From contig NZ_FOEJ01000002.1 in assembly GCF_900110705.1 (NCBI RefSeq), positions 124,001 through 188,000 of the forward strand: a DNA stretch of 64,000 bases, written 5' to 3'. Shown here piece by piece: positions 19,780 to 26,599 of the stretch. The position numbers and the translations under genes are program-made. Source of the DNA: Loktanella sp. DSM 29012 (lineage in GTDB: Bacteria > Pseudomonadota > Alphaproteobacteria > Rhodobacterales > Rhodobacteraceae). The number at the start of each line of letters is the position of its first letter. Within the stretch, counting starts at the first letter, position 1. The notes beneath the pieces are model-generated. The model was not told the DNA's origin. It saw only the letters and a list, made by a program, of their open reading frames with translations, and ran no database searches.

Positions 19780-21564
19780 TCAGTTCGAGGAGAGTGTTAC
19801 ACTAGCCTGCACGGTGGGTTCAATCTGTGGTCTGATCCCCATCAGCGGTGCGACGCGCCGTATCATTTCCGCCGCGACCGGCACCGCGGTCCAACCAGCC
19901 GTGCGCCGCGGATCGTCGCCCGAACTTTCGACAGGTTCGTCCAACGTCACGACCACCACATACTGCGGATCGGATGCAGGAAAGAGCGATGCAAAGGTTG
20001 TGATGGTCTTGTCGTCGTAGTAGCCGCCGCCGTTTGCCTTTGGTTTGTCGGCCGTGCCGGTCTTGCCCGCGACCTGATAGCCCGCGACCTCGCCCATCGA
20101 GGCGGTGCCGCGTGTCACCACCTGTCGCAGCATGTCGACGGATCGCAACGCAACCTCTGATCGCATGACACGCGGACCGACCTGCGCCGCATCACGCCGC
20201 AACAGGGTCGGCGTCACCCGCGTGCCACCGTTGGCGATGATCGCATAGGCCTGTGCCAGATGCAGCGGCGAGGTCGAGAGGCCATGGCCAAATGAAATCG
20301 TGGCCGTGTTGACCTCGCCCCAGCGCGGCGGCAGCAGGGGACGCCCTGACGGTGCCTCTGACAATTCGATCAGCGTGGGTTCGGTCAGGCCCAGGTCCGC
20401 AAGGAATTCCTTTTGCCGCTGGCCGCCGATTTGCAGGGCGATGCGGGCCGTACCGGTGTTGGACGATTCCACGATCACATCGGTCGCGGTCATGGCGGGG
20501 TCCATGCGATGAAAATCGCGGATCCGCTGGCGACCAAAGGTCAGCGGTCCCGTGGTGTCGATCATCGTCGCAGGATTGATCAGCCCCAGTTCCATCGCCT
20601 GTGCCACGGCAAAAATCTTGAAGGTCGAACCAAGTTCATAGACCCCCTGCACCGCACGATTGAACAGCGGACTGTCGGACTGGTCGCCCGTGGTCAGCAC
20701 GGGCGGGCGATTGTTGGGATCGAAATCCGGCAAAGAGGCCAGCGAAATGATCTCTCCGGAATGGATATCCATGATGATGGATGCCGCACCCTTGGCATTC
20801 AGCAGGGCCATACCCCCTGCCAGCACCTCTTCGGCAGCGGCCTGCACGGTCAGATCCAGCGACAATTCCAATGGTGCGCCTTCGTTGGCGGGATCACGCA
20901 GCAGGTCGTCGAACCGGCGTTCGATCCCGGCAACACCGATGACCTCGGCGCTGGACACGCCTTCGCGCCCGTACGACGCGCCGCCCAGTACATGCGCCGC
21001 AATCGGCCCGTTGGGATACAGTCGCATTTCGCGCGGTCCGAACAACAGACCCGGCGACCCGATATCGTGCACCTGCTGCAATTGTTCGGGCGAAATCTGG
21101 CGGCGGACCCAAACGAATTTGCGCGAACCGGTAAAGTCCTTGAGCAGCCGTTCTTCGTTCAGATCGGGGAAAATTTCGGCCAGTTCGCGTGCCGCCCGTT
21201 CGGGTTCGATCATCTGGTGCGGCTGCGCATACAATGCGTGCGTCGCGAGATTTGTCGCCAGAATACGCCCGTTGCGGTCCACGATGTCGGCTCTCTGGCC
21301 GATAATGGGATTGCCGCTGTCCACGACGCGTGGTTCCTCGGGCATCGAGCCGGCCAGCGTGGACATCCGCACCCCGATGGTTCCAAACGCCAAGGCAAAG
21401 GCAGCGCCCAGGATCAGCAAACGCGATTCCGCCCGGGCGCGGCTGCGATCGGCCATCGCCTCGTGCCGCAGTCGCAGGTTTTCCTTTTCGATGGCGGACG
21501 GGTCCTCACCCGTCTCGCGGGCCTTGAGGACGCGGGCAAGCGGGCGCAGCGGCGTGCGGATCAC
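19780..21564 (-). CDS. ftsI: septal peptidoglycan transpeptidase FtsI (PBP3)
   Basis: Class B penicillin-binding protein that cross-links septal peptidoglycan. It has a cytoplasmic basic N-terminus with a predicted helical segment, one membrane helix at about residues 47-65 (LLILGAAFALAFGTIGV), then the dimerisation domain and the transpeptidase domain. The active-site triad is visible as STFK (GSTFKIFA), SSN (VESSNTGTA) and KTG (VAGKTGTAD). 594 aa. The start is GTG, overlapping the ftsL stop as GTGA. Confidence 0.96.
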   Translation of the reverse strand: MIRTPLRPLARVLKARETGEDPSAIEKENLRLRHEAMADRSRARAESRLLILGAAFALAFGTIGVRMSTLAGSMPEEPRVVDSGNPIIGQRADIVDRNGRILATNLATHALYAQPHQMIEPERAARELAEIFPDLNEERLLKDFTGSRKFVWVRRQISPEQLQQVHDIGSPGLLFGPREMRLYPNGPIAAHVLGGASYGREGVSSAEVIGVAGIERRFDDLLRDPANEGAPLELSLDLTVQAAAEEVLAGGMALLNAKGAASIIMDIHSGEIISLASLPDFDPNNRPPVLTTGDQSDSPLFNRAVQGVYELGSTFKIFAVAQAMELGLINPATMIDTTGPLTFGRQRIRDFHRMDPAMTATDVIVESSNTGTARIALQIGGQRQKEFLADLGLTEPTLIELSEAPSGRPLLPPRWGEVNTATISFGHGLSTSPLHLAQAYAIIANGGTRVTPTLLRRDAAQVGPRVMRSEVALRSVDMLRQVVTRGTASMGEVAGYQVAGKTGTADKPKANGGGYYDDKTITTFASLFPASDPQYVVVVTLDEPVESSGDDPRRTAGWTAVPVAAEMIRRVAPLMGIRPQIEPTVQASVTLSSN

Positions 21565-21923
21565 AACGGGTCCTCCTCGGTGGATGGACCGATCGAGGTC
21601 ACATCGATGGGGTTAGTGATCGGCAGGATATCAGGGATCGGGTAGACGATATAGCGCGCGTCACCAAAGCTGTCGGGCGACAACGGCAGCAGACCCAGCC
21701 GGTCAAAGTTCAGCTCTGCCAGATCGGTCAGTCGGTCCGGGCGGTTCAGATAAGCCCATTCCGCACGCAGCATGCCCAGACGTTCATGCGCATCGCCGAT
21801 CTGCGCCTGAAGACGGCGGACATCCTTGATCGCCGTCTGCGTGCGATAGTTTTCCTGATAGGCCCAGAACCCAAGCCCCATCACGGCCAGGGCAGCGGCG
21901 ATATACATCACGAAACGCATCAT
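21561..21923 (-). CDS. ftsL: cell division protein FtsL
   Basis: Small bitopic divisome protein that with FtsB and FtsQ activates FtsWI. 120 aa: a membrane helix at residues 5-22 ([18 protein letters not shown]), then a coiled-coil region ([26 protein letters not shown]) and a conserved [12 protein letters not shown] segment. ATGA overlap with rsmH. The assignment rests on size, topology and position between rsmH and ftsI. Confidence 0.9.
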   Translation of the reverse strand: MMRFVMYIAAALAVMGLGFWAYQENYRTQTAIKDVRRLQAQIGDAHERLGMLRAEWAYLNRPDRLTDLAELNFDRLGLLPLSPDSFGDARYIVYPIPDILPITNPIDVTSIGPSTEEDPL

Positions 21924-22891
21924 CGTTCTGATTTCCTCAGTGGCATGCCCAGGTCGGCGCGGGCGATGGATTCGGCCGGGGCGTCGGTGCGGGTGGCGAC
22001 CCGCAGTTTGGCCGAACGTGCACGGGGGTTGGCCGCGACCTCTGCGGCATCTGCCGCGATCGCCTTGCGGGTTTTCTGGGTAAAGGCGGGTGTGACCTCT
22101 TCCAGTGCGGGGGCATAGCGGTTGGCATTTGCCGTCGTGCCGCTGCGCGCCTGGATGAACCGTTTGGCCATGCGGTCCTCGACCGAATGAAATGTCACGA
22201 CGGCCAGCTGACCGCCGGGGCGCAATGCGCGTTCAGCCGCCATCAGGCCTTCGGCCAATTCACCGTATTCGTCATTCACCGCGATGCGCAGCGCCTGGAA
22301 TGTCCGCGTCGCAGGATGCGACTGGTTCGGTTTCGCGCGCGGCAGACAGGATTCGACAATTTTCGCCAGTTGCAGCGTGGTCGTGATGGGCCGGGCCGCA
22401 ACAATTGACCGCGCGATCCGGCGGCTCATCCGTTCCTCACCGTAAAGATAGATAATGTCTGCCAGTTCCGATTCCTCGGCCCCGTTCACCAGATCAGCCG
22501 CCGAAGGTCCCGATTGCGACATGCGCATGTCCAGCGGGCCGTCACGCATGAACGAAAACCCGCGCTCTGCCAGATCCAGCTGCATCGACGACACGCCCAG
22601 ATCCAGCACCACCCCGTCGAGGTCCTGCGCATAGGTGTCCAGTTTGGAAAATTCGCCAGCAACACAGGTGATGCGGTCGCCGTAGCCTGCAATCCAGTCC
22701 TGTGCCATTTCGAATGCCAGCGGATCGCGATCCACCGCAATGACCCGGTCGGCGCCTGCATCCAGCAGGCGGCGGGTGTAACCACCTGCCCCGAATGTCC
22801 CGTCCAGCCAAGTGCCGGCTATCGGCGCACAGGCGTCGATGATCGCGTTGATCAGAACCGGAATGTGGGGGGCGTCGCTGGCAGATGACAT
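21920..22891 (-). CDS. rsmH: 16S rRNA (cytosine-1402-N4)-methyltransferase RsmH
   Basis: RsmH (MraW) methylates N4 of C1402 in the ribosomal P site. The SAM-binding motif is [17 protein letters not shown] (about residues 27-43), followed by [40 protein letters not shown] and the C-terminal [10 protein letters not shown] are family marks. The start is ATG 22891; a TTG one codon earlier is less likely. 323 aa. It follows mraZ by 10 bases. Confidence 0.96.
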   Translation of the reverse strand: MSSASDAPHIPVLINAIIDACAPIAGTWLDGTFGAGGYTRRLLDAGADRVIAVDRDPLAFEMAQDWIAGYGDRITCVAGEFSKLDTYAQDLDGVVLDLGVSSMQLDLAERGFSFMRDGPLDMRMSQSGPSAADLVNGAEESELADIIYLYGEERMSRRIARSIVAARPITTTLQLAKIVESCLPRAKPNQSHPATRTFQALRIAVNDEYGELAEGLMAAERALRPGGQLAVVTFHSVEDRMAKRFIQARSGTTANANRYAPALEEVTPAFTQKTRKAIAADAAEVAANPRARSAKLRVATRTDAPAESIARADLGMPLRKSER

Positions 22892-22901
22892 CAATCAGAC
22901 C

Positions 22902-23393
22902 CTAATCGACCAGGCTCATCGGGTCGAAATCGGCACCCTGCTCTTCAATCCAGTCATCCAGCGGGGCGTCAACCTCACCTTCGAAGTTCTCGAGCTTCCA
23001 GATCTGGAATGAATCGCCCTGCCCCATGAATTTCAGCTCGCCCTCGACGATGCCCAACTTCTTGCGAAACGCCAGTGGCATCACGACGCGCCCGTCCTTG
23101 TCGACGGTCAATTCGTCCGAATATCCCATGAACAGGCGGCGCAGCTTGGATTTGTTGGGGTTGCTATCGGGCATGTCCAGAATCCGCCGCATCTTGGCGT
23201 TGAATTCGGTCATGGTCATGATCTGCAGGCTTTCGCCCAGGTGATTGCCGAACAGGATCTTGGCCTGCATGGGTTTGTCGGGGGACCATTCGGGGTCGCC
23301 GGCCTCGATCACGCGTCGAAATTTGGCCGGGATGGACATGCGCCCCTTCCCATCCACTTTCGACTGAAACTGGCCTGTAAAACCCAGGTCCAC
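22902..23393 (-). CDS. mraZ: transcriptional regulator MraZ
   Basis: MraZ is an AbrB-fold DNA-binding protein that opens the dcw cluster and in E. coli represses it. Two SpoVT/AbrB half-repeats are seen: GKGRMSIPAKFRR (about residues 15-27) and KDGRVVMPLAFRKK (about 98-111). I placed the start at GTG 23393 (VDLGFTGQ), which has a strong AGGAAGGA ribosome site 6 bases upstream. The open frame continues upstream with no family resemblance. 163 aa. I did not find the tandem TGGGN repeats known as MraZ boxes in E. coli. Confidence 0.92.
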   Translation of the reverse strand: MDLGFTGQFQSKVDGKGRMSIPAKFRRVIEAGDPEWSPDKPMQAKILFGNHLGESLQIMTMTEFNAKMRRILDMPDSNPNKSKLRRLFMGYSDELTVDKDGRVVMPLAFRKKLGIVEGELKFMGQGDSFQIWKLENFEGEVDAPLDDWIEEQGADFDPMSLVD

Positions 23394-23439
23394 CGTGATC
23401 CTTCCTGCCCGCCCCAAATGCGTCCTTGAATGTGGAAAC

Positions 23440-23474
23440 GGCGGATTGAGATAGCTGCCACTACTCAACCCGCC
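23440..23474 (-). repeat. imperfect inverted repeat in the mraZ leader
   Basis: GGCG...TTGAG.TAG pairs with CTA.CTCAA..CGCC around a short loop. It lies about 45 bases upstream of the mraZ start, after the probable promoter, so it may form in the leader RNA. There is no clear T-run after it. Confidence 0.5.
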
Positions 23475-23481
23475 GTCTCGT

Positions 23482-23499
23482 GCCCTTTGGAGTAAGGGC
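23482..23499. repeat. second leader hairpin
   Basis: GCCCTT/AAGGGC perfect 6-bp stem with a 6-base loop, immediately upstream of the previous inverted repeat on the minus strand. Confidence 0.4.
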
Positions 23500-23699
23500 G
23501 GGACCAGCTGCGCGCGCCATCTGGGGGGATGTCTGCTCGCTCGCGCGCCGGATCGCTTTTTCAGTAAAAACGAGGCCTGTATGAAACCTGACTTTTTGCC
23601 GGTGGGGTCTTTGGCGCCCCTTGTTTGTCTGCCCGTCGTTACCGTGAGCCAGTTGTGCCATGTCACCTATCATCCGGCAACGCCTAAAATGGGAATTCT

Positions 23700-23730
23700 G
23701 TGAATCACGCTGAACATCACACCGATTCAC
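23700..23730. repeat. GTGAATC/GATTCAC dyad
   Basis: Perfect 7-base inverted repeat (23700-23706 and 23724-23730) with a 17-base spacer, 19 bases from the first DnaA box. It could be a protein-binding site; no regulator is suggested by sequence alone. Confidence 0.4.
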
Positions 23731-23748
23731 GCGGCCGTGATCCGTAGG

Positions 23749-23791
23749 TTATCCACAGATAGAAAAATACATCTACCGCCCCTGTGGATAA
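23749..23791. promoter_or_regulatory. inverted pair of perfect DnaA boxes
   Basis: TTATCCACA at 23749-23757 and its exact reverse complement TGTGGATAA at 23783-23791. They are separated by 25 bases and flanked by A-rich sequence. Both match the strongest E. coli DnaA box. The octamer TACATCTA occurs between the boxes and again just after the second. DnaA binding here, upstream of mraZ, would tie division-gene expression to replication initiation. Confidence 0.65.
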
Positions 23792-24035
23792 AAAACACTA
23801 CATCTAGTTAAAATTTGATCGGTTCCAGAAAGTTCACAATGGCCAAAAAAAGTTTTCATTGTCGCTGCGAGTCGGAGGGTCGTCGTGTCGATCACGCATC
23901 AGTCAAGACCCTATGGCGTACAGAATCGCAGATTTTTTCCGGCGTAAAGCTGAGAATCGGAAACGCCCCGGACGATGTCCGAGGCGATTCACAGAGATTC
24001 AGAATCTATCGGCGAATCCGGGTCGCGGTATCCCG

Positions 24036-25124
24036 TCAGGCCATGCCGCCGTCGATGAACCGCCGAGCCAGCGCGGCATAGGCGTCGGCAACAGGACCCT
24101 CGCCAGCCGCAACAGGCACGCCTGCATCACCTGACACACGGGTTTGCAGATCAATGGGCAAAGCACCCAGGAACGGCAGACCCAGCGCCTCGGCCTCGTG
24201 GGCAACACCGCCGTGACCGAATATCTGGGTTTCCTCACCACAATGCGGGCAATGAAAGGTGCTCATGTTTTCCACCAGACCCAAGATCGGCGTCTTGAGC
24301 GTGCGGAACATGTCCATGGCCTTGCGGGCGTCCAGCAGCGCCACGTCCTGCGGTGTGCTGACGATCACGGCACCGGTCAGTTCGGTTTTCTGCGCCAGCG
24401 TCAGTTGCACGTCGCCGGTTCCGGGTGGCAGGTCGATGATCAGAACATCCAGCTCGCCCCATTCCACCTGCCCCAGCATCTGTTGCAATGCCCCCATCAG
24501 CATTGGCCCACGCCAGACCACTGCCTTGGCCGGGTCGACCATCAGACCAATCGACATCATGGTGACACCGTGCGCCTGCAACGGAATGATCCGTTTGCCG
24601 TCGGGACTGCCGGGGCGTTTGTTCACCCCCATCATGCGCGGCTGGCTGGGGCCATATATATCGGCATCCAGCAGACCGACCCGCCGCCCCTGCCGGGCGA
24701 GCGCGACAGCGAGGTTGGATGACACGGTCGATTTGCCCACACCGCCCTTGCCGGACCCGATCGCCAGGATGCGATCGACCCCGGCCACACGCACGGGACC
24801 GGCCTGCGGCGTCGGATGACGCCCCACCTTGAGACTGGGAGGCGCATCGCCTGCCCCTGCTGGCGCGGACTTGGGCGCACTGTGCGCGGTCAGAACGGCA
24901 GAAACATCCGTCACACCGTCAATCGCCCGGACGATGTCCACCGCCGCCGCGCGGATCGGTTCCATGCGCGCGGCCGTTGCAGCGTCCGGTGCCTCGATCA
25001 CGAAACGGACCGTTCCCCCATCGATCGTCAGCGCACGGATCATGTCGCGCGATACCAGATCACCGCCGTCCGGTAGACCGACGCGCCCCAGTTCCGATGT
25101 GATTGTCTGTTTATCCAGCGCCAT
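24036..25124 (-). CDS. apbC: Mrp/ApbC family iron-sulfur cluster carrier ATPase
   Basis: P-loop NTPase of the Mrp/NBP35/ApbC family that carries or transfers Fe-S clusters. An N-terminal MIP18/DUF59-like domain (about residues 1-90) is followed by the deviant Walker [18 protein letters not shown], then [16 protein letters not shown] and [16 protein letters not shown]. The bridging-cluster CxxC is in FHCPHCGEE. 362 aa, normal for the family. It is transcribed alone, away from the DUF1127 gene. Confidence 0.95.
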   Translation of the reverse strand: MALDKQTITSELGRVGLPDGGDLVSRDMIRALTIDGGTVRFVIEAPDAATAARMEPIRAAAVDIVRAIDGVTDVSAVLTAHSAPKSAPAGAGDAPPSLKVGRHPTPQAGPVRVAGVDRILAIGSGKGGVGKSTVSSNLAVALARQGRRVGLLDADIYGPSQPRMMGVNKRPGSPDGKRIIPLQAHGVTMMSIGLMVDPAKAVVWRGPMLMGALQQMLGQVEWGELDVLIIDLPPGTGDVQLTLAQKTELTGAVIVSTPQDVALLDARKAMDMFRTLKTPILGLVENMSTFHCPHCGEETQIFGHGGVAHEAEALGLPFLGALPIDLQTRVSGDAGVPVAAGEGPVADAYAALARRFIDGGMA

Positions 25125-25278
25125 GCGGTGCCCCCTTCGATGCGGTCATGCGATACCGCGCGCACACTGGTCCCGGCGTGCCCAAGGTGCAAGTGCCCCG
25201 AAAACCCAAGCGTAAAGGATTTGTAACAGACCTAGAGTAACTTGCGCCTGCTGCATAGCAGCATTGACGAGACAGCTA

Positions 25279-25306
25279 TTGTGCAGGTGCAGCATAATCC
25301 TAGATA
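25279..25306 (+). promoter_or_regulatory. possible promoter of the DUF1127/hairpin RNA unit
   Basis: TTGTGC and TAGATA 16 bases apart, ending 50 bases before the DUF1127 ATG. In Rhodobacter sphaeroides the equivalent unit is driven by heat-shock sigma factors RpoHI/RpoHII; I cannot confirm a match to those consensus sequences here. A perfect GCTGC-ATA-GCAGC palindrome sits upstream at 25250-25262. Confidence 0.25.
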
Positions 25307-25356
25307 TTGGTCACAAGCAGCAAACAACGCTGAACACAACAAAGACGAGAAACAAC

Positions 25357-25566
25357 ATGGCTTACACAAACACGAACGTCGCGCCGTCCCTGACCCAGCG
25401 TTTCGCTGGTTTGCGCAAGCAGATCGCCGACGCCGCTGCAAAGCGCCGCGTCTATCGCAACACGGTAAACGAACTGTCCGCGCTGACCAACCGCGAACTG
25501 GCCGATCTGGGCATTTCCCGCTCGATGATCCGCAGCATCGCAACCGAAGCAGCCTACGGCAACTGA
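25357..25566 (+). CDS. ccaF1: DUF1127 small protein, CcaF1-like
   Basis: 69-aa basic protein. The DUF1127 core, rich in Arg and ending in the LSALTNRELADLGISRSMI pattern, covers residues 38-58. The start ATG 25357 gives the family length; the open frame extends upstream without support. In R. sphaeroides the equivalent gene sits directly before the CcsR small RNAs, is co-transcribed with them, and its product CcaF1 binds RNA and affects sRNA maturation. Here the first CCTCCTCCC hairpin begins 16 bases after the stop codon, so the same arrangement holds. The ortholog name is inferred from synteny and domain. Confidence 0.85.
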   Translation: MAYTNTNVAPSLTQRFAGLRKQIADAAAKRRVYRNTVNELSALTNRELADLGISRSMIRSIATEAAYGN

Positions 25567-25581
25567 ATTCCAATCGGGAAA

Positions 25582-25603
25582 GAACCAACCTCCTCCCTGG
25601 TTC
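25582..25603 (+). ncRNA. array hairpin 1
   Basis: GAACCA/TGGTTC, 6-bp perfect stem; loop A+CCTCCTCCC. Confidence 0.8.
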
Positions 25604-25613
25604 CGACCTGACA

Positions 25614-25650
25614 GCGCCGCCCGCCACCTCCTCCCTTAAGGTGGGCGCGC
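25614..25650 (+). ncRNA. array hairpin 2
   Basis: About 11 bp of GC-rich stem with one bulged C; loop A+CCTCCTCCC+TTAA. Confidence 0.8.
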
Positions 25651-25660
25651 ATAACACAAA

Positions 25661-25706
25661 GCGGCGGCCCTGACCGACCTCCTCCCCGTGTTGGGGTCGC
25701 CGTTTT
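25661..25706 (+). ncRNA. array hairpin 3, terminator-like
   Basis: GCGGCGGCCC pairs with GGGTCGCCG, followed by TTTT. The motif is in a large 22-base loop. The T-run makes it a possible internal terminator that would separate hairpins 1-3 from 4-11. Confidence 0.7.
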
Positions 25707-25720
25707 GAACAACAGAATAC

Positions 25721-25749
25721 GGGCGCTGCACCTCCTCCCGCGGTGGCCC
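25721..25749 (+). ncRNA. array hairpin 4
   Basis: GGGCGCTGC pairs with GCGGTGGCCC with one bulge; loop A+CCTCCTCCC. Its left arm is nearly the same as that of hairpin 8. Confidence 0.8.
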
Positions 25750-25754
25750 GGATG

Positions 25755-25796
25755 ACCCGGATAGATGGCTACCTCCTCCCAGCCGGATATTTGGGT
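25755..25796 (+). ncRNA. array hairpin 5
   Basis: Inner stem GGCT/AGCC and outer stem ACCC/GGGT with an internal loop; loop A+CCTCCTCCC. Confidence 0.7.
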
Positions 25797-25804
25797 AAAG
25801 ACCT

Positions 25805-25840
25805 GGGTCCGCCGCTCTCCTCCTCCCTGCGGTCGGACCC
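25805..25840 (+). ncRNA. array hairpin 6
   Basis: GGGTCC/GGACCC outer stem and CCGC/GCGG inner stem. The loop TCT+CCTCCTCCC... is the only one lacking the A before the motif. Confidence 0.8.
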
Positions 25841-25849
25841 ATGCAGACA

Positions 25850-25883
25850 GCGGTGGTGGTCACCTCCTCCCGGCCATCACCGC
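25850..25883 (+). ncRNA. array hairpin 7
   Basis: Twelve-bp stem GCGGTGGTGGTC with GGCCATCACCGC (two G-U pairs); loop A+CCTCCTCCC. Confidence 0.85.
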
Positions 25884-25899
25884 ACCCTGAATTTGCATA

Positions 25900-25930
25900 C
25901 GGACGCTGCACCTCCTCCCGCGGCAGTCCG
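25900..25930 (+). ncRNA. array hairpin 8
   Basis: CGGACGCTGC pairs with GCGGCAGTCCG with one bulged A; loop A+CCTCCTCCC. The sequence around it repeats that of hairpin 4, pointing to duplication of a four-hairpin block (4-7 and 8-11). Confidence 0.85.
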
Positions 25931-25933
25931 CAT

Positions 25934-25970
25934 CGTCGGAACCCTCTACCTCCTCCCGGAGGGCCCGACG
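25934..25970 (+). ncRNA. array hairpin 9
   Basis: CGTCGG/CCGACG outer and CCCTC/GAGGG inner stems; the motif is in the loop. Confidence 0.85.
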
Positions 25971-25973
25971 CCG

Positions 25974-26006
25974 GCGCAAGCCCGACCTCCTCCCCGAGGT
26001 TTGCGC
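25974..26006 (+). ncRNA. array hairpin 10
   Basis: GCGCAAGCCCG pairs with CGAGGTTTGCGC with one bulge; loop A+CCTCCTCCC. Confidence 0.85.
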
Positions 26007-26009
26007 TCA

Positions 26010-26060
26010 CAAATGGAAAGGCGATGCGCACCTCCTCCCGCGCGTCGCCTTTTTCATTTG
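26010..26060 (+). terminator. array hairpin 11, terminal terminator with CCTCCTCCC loop
   Basis: Thirteen-bp stem AAAGGCGATGCGC/GCGCGTCGCCTTT with the motif in its loop, followed by TT, and an outer CAAATG/CATTTG pair. It ends the array 15 bases before the convergent lrp-like gene and may serve both strands. Confidence 0.85.
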
Positions 26061-26075
26061 TGGTCAGAATTTAAA

Positions 26076-26528
26076 TCAGGCGCGCAGGTCCTTCGGGCTT
26101 CCCATCACCATATAGCTTGTGATCGACCGCACATGCGGCACGGTGCCCAGGGTATCGGAATGAAACGCCTTGTAGGCGGGCAGATCCGCCACCTCGACCC
26201 GCAGCATGTATTCAAATGCGCCTGCCACATTGTGACATTCCACCACGTCCGGCGCGATCGACATTGCGCGCTCGAACGCCTGCTGCGCAGCCTTGGTGTG
26301 TTCTGACAGCCCCACGGCCACATAGACCACAAAGGCGCGTCCAGTCTGCACAGGGTCCAATCGCGCACGATAGCCGCGGATCACGCCGCGGCGTTCCAGA
26401 TCCTGAACCCGCCGCAGACAGGCAGACGGTGACAGGCCGACGCGGTCTGCCAGCTCCAGATTGCTGATGCGTCCATCCGCGGCCACCGCACGCAATATTT
26501 CAGCGTTTATTCTGTCAATTTCGTTCAT
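26076..26528 (-). CDS. Lrp/AsnC family transcriptional regulator
   Basis: 150-aa amino-acid-responsive regulator. An N-terminal helix-turn-helix (ILRAVAADGRISNLELADRVGLSPSACLRRV, about residues 11-41) is followed by the RAM ligand-binding domain (residues 65-145, ending HVRSITSYMVMG). It is divergent from the LysE-type exporter with a 71-base gap, a common pairing in which the regulator controls export of the amino acid it senses. It faces the RNA array tail to tail. Confidence 0.93.
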   Translation of the reverse strand: MNEIDRINAEILRAVAADGRISNLELADRVGLSPSACLRRVQDLERRGVIRGYRARLDPVQTGRAFVVYVAVGLSEHTKAAQQAFERAMSIAPDVVECHNVAGAFEYMLRVEVADLPAYKAFHSDTLGTVPHVRSITSYMVMGSPKDLRA

Positions 26529-26532
26529 AAAT

Positions 26533-26577
26533 GCAAATTTAGCAATTTAGGCACCATCTTTGCAATCCAGTGCAATC
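26533..26577. promoter_or_regulatory. phased GCAA repeats in the lrp-lysE gap
   Basis: GCAA occurs at 26534, 26543, 26563 and 26573, i.e. about one or two helical turns apart, in an AT-rich gap. That phasing suits an Lrp-type octamer that wraps DNA, so this is a candidate operator for the divergent pair. Confidence 0.4.
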
Positions 26578-26599
26578 TGATACGCGGTATGATTGTGAG

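Larger units (their letters stand above)
23394..24035. other. 640-base non-coding region between mraZ and apbC
   Basis: No credible gene. The mraZ-proximal part holds two hairpins (23440-23474, 23482-23499). The middle (23700-23800) is AT-richer and holds a GTGAATC/GATTCAC dyad and an inverted pair of DnaA boxes. The apbC-proximal part (23820-24035) has scattered GATTC-rich repeats and nothing I can name. It must include the dcw promoter reading leftward. Confidence 0.6.
25577..26060 (+). ncRNA. array of eleven CCUCCUCCC-loop hairpin RNAs (CcsR/cuckoo type)
   Basis: Eleven exact CCTCCTCCC motifs occur in 470 bases (starts 25589, 25627, 25678, 25731, 25772, 25819, 25863, 25911, 25949, 25986, 26031). 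Nearly every motif is in the loop of its own GC-rich stem, and the stems differ in sequence, so pairing is kept while sequence varies. The loop is complementary to a GGGAGGAGG Shine-Dalgarno-like sequence and contains the 16S anti-SD core CCUCC. In R. sphaeroides four such RNAs (CcsR1-4), each with two motif loops, follow the DUF1127 gene and respond to stress. The last hairpin is a proper terminator, so the whole array can be one transcript with ccaF1, cut later. Members could alternatively be made separately, but I see no internal promoters. Confidence 0.88.

Noticed and set aside
23394-23500. Classical MraZ boxes (tandem TGGGN repeats)
   Set aside because: Only isolated TGGGG-like matches, not three regularly spaced copies.
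23700-23800. Chromosomal or plasmid replication origin
   Set aside because: Only two perfect DnaA boxes and no dnaA, hemE, parAB, gidA or rep genes nearby; a regulatory site is simpler.
23815-24081. 88-codon plus-strand frame before apbC
   Set aside because: It overlaps the 3' end of apbC, lacks a ribosome site and looks like random composition.
25577-26060. CRISPR array
   Set aside because: The repeats are only 9-10 bases, always in hairpin loops, with uneven 37-53 base spacing and no cas genes nearby.
25636-26306. Open reading frames running through the hairpin array on both strands
   Set aside because: Their codons are dictated by the stems and motifs; they lack ribosome sites and family resemblance, and one runs into the lrp-like gene.
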